Shown here piece by piece: positions 11,969-25,300 of a stretch of DNA of 64,000 bases. Origin of the DNA: Owenia fusiformis (Eukaryota; Annelida; Polychaeta; Sabellida; Oweniidae). The position numbers and the translations under genes were made by a program. A model generated the notes under the pieces. The model saw only the letters and a list, made by a program, of their open reading frames with translations, was not told the DNA's origin and did not search any database. Each line of letters opens with the position of its first letter. Positions within the stretch are counted from its first letter, which is position 1. Location of the stretch: contig CAIIXF020000010.1 of NCBI GenBank assembly GCA_903813345.2, forward strand, positions 21,279,181 to 21,343,180, read 5' to 3'.

Positions 11969-12826
11969 ATGGGCGTAGCCAGGGGGGGTGCGATGGGTGC
12001 GATCGCACCCCCCCCCCCCCCTTACCCCAATAAATGTGAGGTTATTTTGACGTTTTTTATTATTTTTGAATTTTTTTTCTCAAAATAACCTCACAAAGTT
12101 TACTATATTGATTCTTTGGGGAATTGTTTACATGATTTGAAGATTCAAGTCCGAACAATATCAGCAGTTTCCTTACCTTTTTTCTTCTCTTCTGTAAAGA
12201 TGATTCTTTTTCCAATGTAATGAGCGATCTATCAGTCGAAACGATGCTTTATAACGGGAGTAATTTGCAAAATTGGAAGGAAAGTACAAAATTGAAAATG
12301 TTTGAGAAATTTCTGTTATCCGTACTAGATCGTCATTACAAGAATTAATATATTATTTCGAGGGCTATCTTTTATAGCAAGTTGATGATTAATGTCTTGT
12401 CGATACGAAAATAATAAAAAAGTTTATAAAATTTGATTATTTTAGTACAAATTTAGCATGTCTTCTACCATGTGCGTTCAAGAAAAAATCCCCAAAGAAT
12501 CAACATAGTAAGCTTTGTGAGGTTATTTTGAGAAAAAAAAATCAAAAATAATAAAAAAAAACTCAAAATAACCTCACATTTATGGGGGTACCCCCCCTAT
12601 AACCTTTGAAAATATGACCATTGGAAAGAGGTAGAAAATAGCTTTAAAATGCTTTTTATTTGAAGCTTCTAGCTCAATTTTGAAGGAAGTTGCATCAATT
12701 TTTGTAAAATTCAAAAGAAATCTTAATTTTTTGTGTTGCTTATGGCAAAATCGCACCCCCCTGACCGAAAACTGAAAAATTTTCTGCGATCGCACCCCCC
12801 CTGACTGAAAGCTGGCTACGCCCCTG
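11969..12826. mobile_element. hAT-like non-autonomous element with a nested palindromic insertion
   Basis: The outer ends are GGGCGTAGCCAG (from 11971) and its inverse CTGGCTACGCCC (12812-12823), each followed inward by GCGATCGCACCCCCC-type sequence. CAGGGGCGTAGCCAG-like termini are common in animal hAT-derived repeats. Inside lies an inverted pair of about 100 bp (12025-12125 and 12487-12587) with TAAATGTGAGGTTATTTTGA near its ends, a second element nested in the first. No coding capacity. Confidence 0.6.
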
Positions 12827-12943
12827 GGGTCCGTTTTTGAAACCATCGTAACTTACGATTTGGTCGCAAGTCATTGTTCATCAAAACAGAGACAAATGGT
12901 TTTCTCGGAATCGTAAGTTACGATCCTACGAAAAACGAACCCC
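12827..12943. mobile_element. Short palindromic (foldback) element
   Basis: About 117 bp with imperfect inverted arms: GGGTCCGTTTTT and ATCGTAACTTACGAT on the left, ATCGTAAGTTACGAT and AAAAACGAACCCC on the right. It directly abuts the preceding hAT-like element, in the intergenic region between POLG and ubiquilin. Confidence 0.6.
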
Positions 12944-13112
12944 TGTGCATTTGTATCAAACTGAAAAGTGATGAATCCTACACTTGCAAATTTACAACAA
13001 TTGAACAATTTATATGTCACTTTAGTGAATGATTCTCACTATCCTCGAATCTGACTCCCGGAATTTGACTGAACCTACTCATTTGATAGCCATGTGTGAA
13101 ACCGAAAGTGGA

Positions 13113-13127
13113 AAAGGGGCGTGGCTA
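13113..13127 (+). promoter_or_regulatory. Possible GC-box (Sp/KLF-like) upstream of ubiquilin
   Basis: The string GGGGCGTGGC lies about 240 bp before the ubiquilin start codon, in sequence otherwise poor in GC. It matches an Sp/KLF binding core. No TATA box was seen near the start, as is usual for housekeeping genes. Support is motif-only. Confidence 0.3.
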
Positions 13128-13357
13128 TTTGGTGTCTCAAACTACAAACTGTCTGTAGAATGTTCCCAAATCTGTTTAAAATTACTCATACTAATTAGCC
13201 AACTGTGGACTATGTATTCGAAATTTTCTTTGGATAATAAAAGAAACCAAGTACCTGAATAATATTTATTGATGAAGACATTGCAGTTTGAGCTATCTGA
13301 AACTGCGGTTCTCATATTATTCAAAGTAAAAGTCTGCTACACTTTACTATTTCCAAA

Positions 13358-16300
13358 ATGGCTGAAGAAAATTCTGGATCAAAAATCACTATTTTTGTGA
13401 AAACTCCCAAGGAAAAGCAAACTATTGAAATTGATAGCAGTGCAACTGTAGAAGCGGTAAGTACTAGTATGTGTGCGAAGTTTGATTTCTCTGACAAAAT
13501 GATAAAGGCTAGTAATTTGTAATTGAAATCTCGTAATTTTTTGCGACCGGCCTAGAGTCCATTTCACTGCTGAACTGCGTCAGTAAAACCTAAAAAATAA
13601 GAAATCACAATAGCATCATGCAATAATATATGGAAAAATATGTTCCTATTGTACATGAATGACATTTGTATATCTTGGATTGCTTCTAGTTTGGCTTATA
13701 AAGTGTGTGGCCTCTCATATATGGATACTTCTCTGCCATGTTATTTTCAATAAGATTAACATGGCTGAAATTCTTCAAATTACAAGAGGGCACAGACTTA
13801 TTGCACAAAAAACTAGAAAATCTGAAATATACAAATGTCATTCATGTACAATATGAATCTACTTTTCGATATATTATTGCAAAATGGTCTCCCGTTTTCT
13901 TATTTTTGGGGTTCTACTGACGCAATAAAACAGTGAAATGGACTCTACGAACAGACATTTTACAGCGTCATCACTAAACAATATATATGGTCTATATCTT
14001 AGTTATTCGTCTCATTTTTACTGTAATCTAATAACAAGCAATTCAAAAGGAATCCTTTGCAAAGTCTTACTTACTACAGAGAATAGAGACCACAGTTCTA
14101 TCCTCACACGCAAGGTTGGTTTTTTAGATGGGGGCCCCCGCATTGTACCGAAACCCATAATGCCGACGCGCATTGTACCGAAACCCATTATACAGACACG
14201 CATTGTACCGAAGCACATTGTACCGACGTGCATTATACTGAACAGTTCCAACGAACAAGAATTAGATCGAAAGTTGTTTACTACTTTTTTCAAGGCCTGA
14301 CTGCGTCGCTAACATGCTAAATATAAGAGTTAGCTGACGTTTGGGAGTCTGACTTACCTTCTAAAGGTTAGAACCCGAATCTTAATGAAACCATATCACC
14401 TTTGTTGCGTCGATGATGATGCATAAACATAGCATTTGATAGAAATTAGCGTAAATGCTTTTCCGACTTTTTCATTTTTCATCAATGTTGACTTCCGGGA
14501 AGGCGTTGTAGTTATCACGAAATAACGCATTGACCCTTGAACTTTACTTTGTTGACGTGTCAACCAAGCATGTCTGGTGTGAAAATTAAAAGAATATTAA
14601 GCAATGTTCTACATCCGCCAAGCTAAGTGTAGTAGTCAATATTTAAAATTACTAATTTCATGTGAAGTACGCAATGAACGAAACTGCGTGATCTACACTC
14701 CCACTATTGGTCTGAATGAAATGCTACGTAGAAATATGAGCCGTCTGCTGTATTAGCCGATTAATAGAGTAAGACCTGTTGGTGATGCTTTATAATTTAG
14801 ACCAAAACATTGAAGAACAAACGAACCTGTAAATCGTGAAAACAACGAACAAATATTCGGTTTTCACATATGTTCGGTAATTTTTCGTATTGAAACTTCC
14901 GGAACTTACAAGGAAATCATTCATTTTCTCGATCCATGATTTACCTCTTGGATGTTGTGGCAAATGCTCCATGGTTGACGGAACAAAGGTGATATGGTTT
15001 CATTAAGATTCGGCTTCTAACCTTTAGAAGGTAAGTCAGACTCCCAAACGTCAGCTAACTCTTATATTTAGCATGTTAGCGACGCAGTCGGGCCTTGAAA
15101 AAAGTAGTAGTCACTGGAAACATGTTTGTATGTTGATAGTACATTCGTACGTTTGTTCAATTTTCCTCAGTACAGTTTTCCATTCGTTTAGTATGTTTGT
15201 TCATACGTACTGTTCGTAAGGTCGTTTTGGCGTTGCTACGTCAATACCTTAATATACCTCTTAGTTATTCCTTCCGTCCGTAGCCTATGTAGAGTCCATT
15301 TCACTGCTTCATTTCGTCAGTAGAACGGCAAAAATAAGAAATTGGGAGACCATTGTGCAATAATATATGGAAAAGTATATTCATAATGTACATGAATGAC
15401 ATTTGTATATTTCAGATTTTTTAGTTTTTTGTGCAATAAGGTTTTGCCGTCTTGTAATTTGAAGAATTTCAGCCATGTTAATCTTATTGAAAATAACATG
15501 GCAGAGAAACATCCAAATATAAGAGGCCACATACTTTATAAGCCAAACTAGAAGCAATCCAAGATATACAAATGTCATTCATGTACATTATGAATATACT
15601 TTTCCATATATTATTGCACAATGGTCTCCCAATTTCTTATATTTGCCGTTCTACTGACGAAATGAAGCAGTGAAATGGACTCTAGGTACTTTCATAAAAA
15701 CAGTATGTACGTTCTTCCTTCGTTCGACATTTTGTACATTGTTAAATTCGAACATTCGTTGGTTCGTATGTTTATCCTTTCAATTGAACGTTTATTAAAA
15801 ATTCTAGCTATGTAAAGTCGTTGGCACGTTGTTATGGGGTGTCACTACAGGGAGTTTTCAGAGAAGGTCTTTGATGAGCGTTGATTTAAATATGATATCA
15901 CTTTTATGACATTTTTAAATGATGAAAATCAAGATGATACTTTCATCTCATCTATTGAAATGAAATATCCCATAAATTCCCATAACCATATATCCATACA
16001 CATGACTCACATTTTCTATTTTCTTTGTCCCTTTCAATTAACACACTAATTATTATTATTAAGTGTCATTGTATGATCATTATTTTATTCCATAAAAACT
16101 ATGTTTGAATATATATTCATTCACTCGACTCCCATCCGTACTGTGAATTCCGGAGCGTGCAAAGATGATGTAAACAAGTGAAAACTGAAATCTGTGAGGG
16201 CGTTGGGGGCGATCGCTCCCCCCCTCCCCTTTCCCAGATTTTTTTAGATATCAAACCAAGCCTAGAATTGAAAGCTCCAGAGCTAATTAAAGTCAATGTG

Positions 16301-19300
16301 TAATAGACTACATCAAGCAGATTTCTCAGAAAATTTCTCAGGAACCCATACAGTATGTAAATACTCTGAAGAATAAATGCAAACTGTATACTTAAGTTAA
16401 GTTTTCTAAAAACACATTTTTTCTAATTTTTATTATTGGGAATATTGTGCTGAGATATGTTCAGAATGAACCAGACTGGGTCTAATTTTGAAAGTTTTTT
16501 GGGGCACGCCCTCCGACCCCCTAGATTGCGATTCGCGTGTGATGCGCTTCAAGCATGACCCATCCATACCTAAAAGTTGACCCCCTGCCTTGGCAAATTT
16601 TTTTGACACCCCTGCAAGATATTGCCATCTTTCATTCTAAAAAGTCACAAATGGGTTTCGATATCGTGCGCTTCGGTATAATGAGGTGATCCCGGTTAGA
16701 TGCAACGAACTTCAAAGTAAGGGGTTACTGCATCATGGGGCTACTTCGACCATTGGGTTATTTTCACCATTGTCAATAATGCATACGTAAGCAGTTGGCA
16801 ATCTTGGATTAGATCTTGCCCCGGGGCCCGGGATCTCGTCCATTGGAGATATCATTCTATTTTTAGATTTTCAAGGCACACTGCGTGAATCAAAAATGTA
16901 GGCCAATGTCAAAATAGACCAGTGGTCAAAATAGCTCCATGTCAAAGTAATCCCTTACATCGAAGTTGACGCAAGTCCCCTACAGTAAAATTTTAAATGT
17001 TTGGAACTACTTTGAATTTAAAAAGCAATCAAATGACTTTGCAACAGTATACAAAAAATAGAAACATATGTATTATGTACTTGTCCTAACTTTTGAATAT
17101 TTCATATAGTTATGTATAATGTGCAGCAAAGCTGTGGCCTTTTTGTAATTTATAGAGTTTCAGCCATGTTAAAGCCATGTTAAAATTGCAGATGTATATA
17201 CCTCAATCTTTAAATAGGCCATTATTTCAAAATGTTCACCTGCAGTGAGTCAGTGATTATTTCCACGTATATTATGAGCATTACCGAATTGAGACTACAT
17301 CTTCAGTATCTGAGTACACTACAAGCATCATCGAAGTGAGATTACATCTCCGCATGTAGGTAGTGCTCTTAAGGTGATCGGAAATAATTCCCCAAGTGTC
17401 TCGCATCATTGTATGTTTAAATCACAAAGATTTAGAAAAGTCAAACATGTATTATAATATTATTTTTCTTTTTTACAGTTTAGGGAGGAAGTAGCCAAGA
17501 AGTTTAATGCCCTAAAGGAGACATTATGTCTCATATTTGCTGGGAAAATCTTGAAAGATCCTGAGACCCTCACTCAGCACTCTATCAAAGATGGCCTAAC
17601 AGTTCATTTAGTAATCAAATCACAAAATAAGGTATGTTTCCTTACATTTTAGAAGTTTAATTAGGAAAGCAAGAATTTTATATATTAGAGTAGTAGAAGA
17701 TTTATAGATTTCTGTAGATGACTATATTGATTAGTCCATATTGAAAGGCCAACAATGTGTATTGAGGAACAAAATGTTTTTGGTTTTCCTGCACTATTAA
17801 TAACTAGATGAGTAGTTTTTTTATCGTACCTAACAAGAGGTACGATATTGGATTTTCTGTCCTAAAATCTTCACTTTCAAGACTTGTCTACAGATTTTCA
17901 GCCAAACCATTTGAGGGATTCATCTGAAATTTTCAGGGATGTTTCTACATATCAACGTCAAGATCTGATTTGTTTTTGGGCATTCTGGGTAAATTTTAAG
18001 GTGGCCATTTTAGATTTTCCGTCCTAAAATCTTCACTTTCAAGACTTGTCTACAGGTTTCCAGCCATTAACCATTTGAGGGATTCATCTGAAATTTTCAG
18101 GGATGTTTCTACATATCAACGTCAAGAACTGATTAGTTTTTGGGCATTCTGCCTTCTGGTTAAATTTTAAGGTGGCCATTTTGGATTTTCTGTCCTAAAA
18201 TCTTCACTTTCAAGACTTGTCTACAGATTTTCAGCCAAACCATTTGAGGGATTCATCTGAAATTTTCAGGGATGTTTCTACATATCAACGTCAAGAACTG
18301 ATTGGTTTTTTGGTTATCTGGGTAAATTTTAAGGTGGCCATTTTGGATTTTCCGTCCTAAAATCGTCACTTTCAAGACTTGTCTACAGGTTTCCAGCCAA
18401 ACCATTTGAGGGATTCATCTGAAATTTTCAGGGATGTTTCTACATATCAACGTCAAGAACTGATTAGTTTTTGGGCATTCTGGGTAAATGTTAAGGCTGT
18501 CATTTTAGATTTTCCATCCTAAAATCTTGTCTATCGAGGCTTGTCTACAGGTTTCCAGCCAAACCGTTCAAATTTTTACATATGTTACACAGTGATAAGT
18601 TCTAGAGCTGATTAACTTTTCTGCGGCCATCTTGCTTTCTTGGTCAACAAGACCACAATGCTGTGATTTAGGTACGATATTGTTCACGTCTGTGCCTTGT
18701 TATATTACTTTATTAGAATTGATGGCATATTTTGCTGACCTCTAGCAGAGGGGTTTAACAGTGAAAATGCCTCACATGATATAGTCAGAACAACTTATGT
18801 TATCACCATCTTGTGTTGGAAGTGATTATTTTGTAAATGTAAGCTGTGCTGTGGCTCATTTGAGGTGTTTTTGTGGCAAACAAGACTTTGAGTATGGAAC
18901 AATCCATTCAATATTCTTGAATGATGAAAAGAAAATTTTGATTTGGAAAGTACACATTGTCCTTGAAATATTCATTTGTATTAAAAAGAAAGCACCCAAT
19001 TTTATCATGTCTCTTAATGTGATATTTCAGTCCCAGGAACAGGCAGCCAGAGTTACTCAGCAGGTAAGATGCAAATAAACTAAATGTAGCTAGAAATAAA
19101 AAATAAAATAAATAAAAATATCTAGAAGTATTATTCCAGCGACGGTCCCTCTGATGTCCCAACTGACTAGGGATAGCCACAAGACTTGTTGAAGCAATAT
19201 TAAACAATTGGCACATAATTAAATTCTGACTTCTGACTCGGAAGGAAAGTTAAAGCTATAAAGATGGGTTCTGAGCTTTATTATACCATTGTAAAAGTGT

Positions 19301-22300
19301 TATAGTAAAACTGGTGTCAGTAGACACACCTATGGAGACATAAAAATGTGTTCACTACAGTGAGAGGCAATTTTGTACAAAGGGGAGAATGTGCTGTGAA
19401 GGGGTGTTCACTAAAACAGGTTTTACTGTATATTTTGTGTATAAAACATATTATTATACAAACATGTTGTTCTTTCATTGTTCAGGCACCAACAAACAGG
19501 GCTAACCAAGGCAATGATATACCAGCCACCCCCTTTGGCCTGGGTAATTTAGGAGGTTTAGCAGGCATGGAAGGTTTAGGTATGGGCGGATCTAACTTCA
19601 TGGAAATGCAACAGCGAATGCAGCAAGAGGTAAGAGATTCTGTCTCAATTTTGACATTGAATGTGAAAAAACCACTGTACTCCACACAAATGCAGTTTGA
19701 AAATATCAGCATCCTTTACTTATAGTATACTTCAACCAAATAAGCTTTGTTTGTCTTCAGCTGTTGTCCTTTGGATGCTGTTTGGATTGGCATCTCTCAG
19801 GGCTTAACTCTCCATGTTGTATAGCCTTTTTTTTAATGATAGTGTACTGCATTAATTCAGATAAAAGTTACTTTATGAACGCATTCAAGACTTTAAGAAC
19901 ACATTTGACATTCAGATGTTATTAGTAACTAGCTTACACTTCAATAAATGAACAGATGACAGTTGATATGATGGAGGTACATCTGATGGAAAATTGTGTG
20001 ACTCCTATGATATTATGTATATTGTATATGTTAATGTAACTGCTTTCAAATGTTTTTTTCAATGAATAAAAAAAGGAATAAAAAATAAAAATAAATAAAA
20101 AATATAACCATGAAATTAATTTTCATATCTAGTTGAAATTTATCCCTGAGATTAGTGTGCATTTCTAGGTGATATGTATCCTAAGGTTTATAATGCACAT
20201 TTCTTGATGATGTAATGAATAACCATGATGTAAATGTACATTTCTAGTTGATGAGTAATCCTGAGACATTAAGGAACATGATGGACAGTCCTATGGTGCA
20301 ATCTATGATGTCAAACCCTGATATCATGCGTAACCTCATAACTGCGAACCCCCAGATGAGGGAACTTATGGAGGTAGGATACAAAAGTGTATTTTTTCTA
20401 ACTACAAAAACCTTGTCTAAGATGGAAAAGATGTAATTTGATCGTTGTAAAGAATTGGCAACTTGGATAAAATTGTAGTTAAGGCAGCATATCTGGTGAA
20501 TTGCTTTGTGATGATTGTTAGACTCCAGATGAAAATCTGGAGTCTATTGCTTTTGCCAGTTTTCTTTATTAGACTCCAGATTGAAAATCTGGAGTCTATT
20601 GCTTTTGCCAGTTTTCTTTATTATTAGACTCCAGATGAAAATCTGGAGTCTATTGCTTTCGTCAGTTTTCTTTATTATTATTATTATTAGACTCCAGATG
20701 TAAATCTGGAGTCTATTGTTTTCGTCAGTATTCTTCTTCTTCTTATTATTATTCTTTATTATTTTTCTTTCCCAGTTTTCTCAATAACCATAAAGTTTCC
20801 AATAAAGATCATTATTCAGTCAATTTATGTCCAGTATCTAGTTCCTCGGAAATTGGGTCAAAATTTTATCTAGGTCAAAGGTCAAGAACTAGGTCAAATC
20901 TTACATTTTCAACATTCTGTCATTTATCTTCGTCGTTGTTTATCGTAACTCCTAAATCTTTTTTTCATCATGTAGCTTAGAAAAAGCCAAAGCAAAGATA
21001 TGGCACTAGATTTTTGATTACGCTTACCGATTTTGAAATATGGTGTCCAGAAAGTAGGTCAAAATAACGAGTTCTCCAAATTTAACATTTGAGTTATGAA
21101 TTAAGGGTAAAATTTACTCAGGAATCCGAATCTGCAAACCAAATTTAGATCCGACTTCCGGTTCGAAAGTTATGGCGTTTTGAAATTTTGAGAAAAATCG
21201 ATCTGATGATATCCTTATAGAAAGTCAAGAGTAGCGAAGAAAATATAGAAAAAATCATCCATCCTTCCTTCCTATCCTGTCTGATCATATCCCTCCTATC
21301 TATCCTTCCTTCCTATCCTAGCCTTCCTTCCTATTCTATATCCTATCCTATATCCTATCGTATATCCTATCCAATCCTATCCTTCTTTCCTATCCTTCCT
21401 ATCCTATCCTTCCTTCCTATCCTATACTATCCTATCGTTTCTTCCTATTCTATCCTATCCTTCCTTCCTATTCTGGAAGGAAGGATAGGATAGGAAGGAA
21501 GGATAGGATAAGAAGGATAGGAAAGAGGGTAAGGACTGGACGACTTGGCTTATTCTGGACGACTCGGCTATATCCATCCCACCTATCCTATTCAATCCTA
21601 TCCTTCTTTCCTATCCTTCCTATCCTATCCTTCCTTCCTTCCTTTCTTCCTATCCCATCCTTCCTATTCTGTCCTATCCTATTCTTTGTTCGGATTCTAT
21701 TATATCCTATTCTATCCTTCCTATCCTATCCTATACTATCCTATCCTTTCTTCCTAGTCTGTCCTATCCTTCCTATCCTATGAATTCATCCATTCATCCA
21801 TCAATCCAACCATCCATCGGCTTATTCTGGATGACTCGGCTTATTCTGGATGACACAGCCTATTCTGGATGACTGGGCTATTTTGGATGACTCGACTATA
21901 ATATCCATCCCACCTATCCTATCCAATCCTATCCTTCTTTCCTATCCTTCCTATCCTATCCTTCCTTCCTATCCTATCCTACCCTTCCTATTCTGTCCTA
22001 TCTTATTCTTTCTTTGGATTCTATCATATACTATTCTATCCTTCCTATCCTATCCTATCCTATACTATCCTATCCTTCCTATTCTATCCTATCCTTCCTC
22101 CCTATTCTGTCCTATCCTTCCTATCCTATCAATCCATCCATTCATCCATCAATCCATCCATCCATCGGCTTGTTATGGATGACTCGGCTTATTCTGGATG
22201 ACTCAGCTTATTCTGGATGACTCAGCTTATTCTGGATGACTTGGCTTATTCTCAAATACTCGGCTATATCCATTCCACCTATCCTATCCAATCCTATCCT

Positions 22301-25300
22301 TCTTTCCTATCCTATCCTTCCTTCCTATCCTATCCTACCCTTCCTATTCTGTCCTATCTTATTCTTTCTTCGGATTCTATCGTATCCTATTCTATCCTTC
22401 ATACCCTATACTATCCTATCCTTTCTTCCTATTCTATCCTATCCTTCCTTCCTATTCTGTCCTATCCTTCCTCCTATCAATCCATCAGTCCAGCCATCCA
22501 CCTGCTTATTCTGGATGACTCGGCTTATGCTGGATGACTCAGCTTATTCTGGATGACTTGGCTTATTCTGGATGACTCGGCTTATTCTTGATGACTCGGC
22601 TAAAAAAGGTCTTAATCTGGAGTCTGAAATTGAACTTGTTCAATTTCCAAAGTCTAGTTATTATTATTCTTTCAGAATCTTCCTCCTTCCCAGATTTCTC
22701 ACCAACTAAAAGAATTTACTTTAAGCTGCTTACATGATCAACTAGCGGCAGTACCTGGGATGATGGGAAATTAGGTCAAATTTTTATCTAGGTCAAGGGT
22801 CAAGAACTAGGTCAATTCAAGGTCAAATCAACATTCTGTCAATTATCTTCGTTGTTGTTTGTCGTAACTACTTCGTCTTAGTTTCTACTTGTAGCTTAGA
22901 AAAAAACAAATCGAGAGTGTGCCATCCGTTTTTTGATTACTCTTAGCGATTTTGAGATATGGCGTCCTGAAAGTAGGTCAAAACCAAAAAGTTCTCCAAA
23001 TTTAACATATGAGCTATGAAATAAGGGTAGAATTTTCTCAGGAATCCGAATCTGCAAACCAAATTTTAATCCGACTTCCCGTTCGGAAGTTATGGCGTTT
23101 TGAAAGCTCAAAAATCGCTAAATTTGGTGCCCATGTTAAGTCAATGGGAAAAAAGATTTTTTTGAAGTGAAAAATACGAAATATAGACTGAGTTCAGCTA
23201 AATATAATGAAAGCTTTTAAAAGAAGGGGACCTCATAAGCCATCTAGCTTCAAAATTTGGACACCAAAATGCCTAGGTCAAAATCTAGGTCAAATTCAAA
23301 GTTTTTCCTTATTTTTGCGATTCTGACACAACAGATTAATTATATTCTTCGAAATTTTGTGTACATGTAGCTAAGAGTCTGCTAATAGTGTTAGCCTTTT
23401 GCTGTCAGAAAGTATTTTGCCCCATTTTTGAGATATGGTGTCCGAAAAGTAGGTCAAAATAAAAAATTCTCAAAATTTGACGTTTGAGTTATGAATTAAG
23501 TATAGAATTTTCTCAGGAATCCGAATCTGCAAACCAAATTTCGATCCGACTTCCGGTTTGGAAGTTATGGCGTGTCCGAAAAGTAGGTCAAAATAAGAAG
23601 TTTCCAAATTTAACGTATGAGCTATGAATTAAGGATAGAATTTTCTCTGGAATCCAAATCTGCAAACCAAATTTCGATCCGACTTCCGGTTCGGAAGTTA
23701 TGGCGTTTTGAAAGCTCAAAAATCGCTAAATTTGGTGCCCCATGTTATGTCAATGGGAAAAAATATTTTTTTGAAGTGTAAAATACGAGATATAGACTAA
23801 GTACAGCTAAACATAATGGAAGCCCATAAAAGAAGGGGACCTCAAAACCTTCCAATCTTGAAAATTTGGACAACAAAATGCCTAGGTCAAAATCTAGGTG
23901 AAATTCAAAGCTTTTCCTTATTTTTGCGATTCTGACACTACACTTTAATTATATTCTTCGAAATTGTGTATACATGTAGCCAAGAGTGTGCTAATAGTGT
24001 TAGCCTTTTGCCGTCAAAAAGTATTTTGACCCACTTTTGAGATATGGTGTCCCAAAAGTAGGTCAAAATAAAAAAAATCTTCAAATGTAACGTATGAGTT
24101 ATGAATAAGGGGTAGAATTTTATCAGGAATCCGAATCTGCAAATCAAATTTTGATTCGACCTCCTGTTCGGAAGTTATGGTGTTTTGAAAGCTCAAAAAT
24201 CGCTAAATTTGCTGCCCCATGTTATGTCAATGGGAAAAAAGATTTTTTTGAAGTGTAAAATACGAGATATAGACTGAGTACAGCTTAATATAATGAAAGC
24301 CTATTAAAGAAGGGGACCTCGAAGGCTACTTAGCTCCAAAGTTTGGACACCAAAATGCCTAGGTCAAAATCTAGGTCAAATTTATAGTTTTCCCTTATTT
24401 TTGCGATTCTGACACTATATTTAAATGATTTGCTTTAAGATTTTGTATACAGGTAGCAAAGAGTATGCTAATAGTGTTAGCGTTTTGCCGTCAGAAAGTA
24501 TTTTGACCCACTTTTGAGATATGGTGTCAGAAATGTAGGCCAAAGTTAAAAATTTTCCAAATTTAACGTATGAGTTATGAATTAAGGGTAGAATTTTCTC
24601 AGAAATCTAGATCTGCAAACGAAATTTCGATCCGACTACTTGTTCTGAAGTAATGGCGTTTTGAAATCTCAAAAATCGCTAAATTTGGTGCCCAATGTTA
24701 AATCAATGGGACCGAATAATTTTTTGAAGTATAAAAATACGAGATATAGAATGAGTACAGCTAAACATAATGAAAGCCCATAGAAGAAGGGGACCTCAAA
24801 AGCTACTTTCCTTCAAAGTTTGGACACCAAAATACCTAGTTCAAAATCTAGGTCAAATTCATAGTTTTTTTTATTTTGCGATTCTGACACTACACTTCAA
24901 TGATATTCTCCGAAATTTTGTAAACTTGTAGCAAAGAATGTGCTAATAATGTTAACATTTTGCCGTCAATAAGTTTTTTGACCCACTTTTGAGATATGGT
25001 GTCCGAAATGTAGGTCAAAATAAAAAGTTCTCCAATTTTAAAGTATGAGTTATGAATTAGGGGTAGAATTTCCTCAGGAATCTGGATCTGAAATTAAAAT
25101 TGCAATCCGACCCCCGGTTTAGATTCTACGCCATTTTGAAGTTTGAAATTCGCACTTGCCAGTATTCACGATGCAGATTGATCAAATATACTTTCAAAAA
25201 TTCCTGCATACCCTACTTTACCTCTCTACCTACTCAGCTACTTATTACTTACTTACTCAATTACTTAATTAGTTATTACTTCCTTAGCAACTTACTCAGC

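Noticed and set aside
13659-15578. Two pairs of 65-71-codon frames, similar between copies
   Set aside because: Both pairs lie wholly inside the two inverted 391-bp palindromic MITEs and show no protein features.
21545-22556. Tyr/Leu/Pro-rich frames of about 70-110 codons
   Set aside because: Translation of the TATCC/TTCC microsatellite, not genes.
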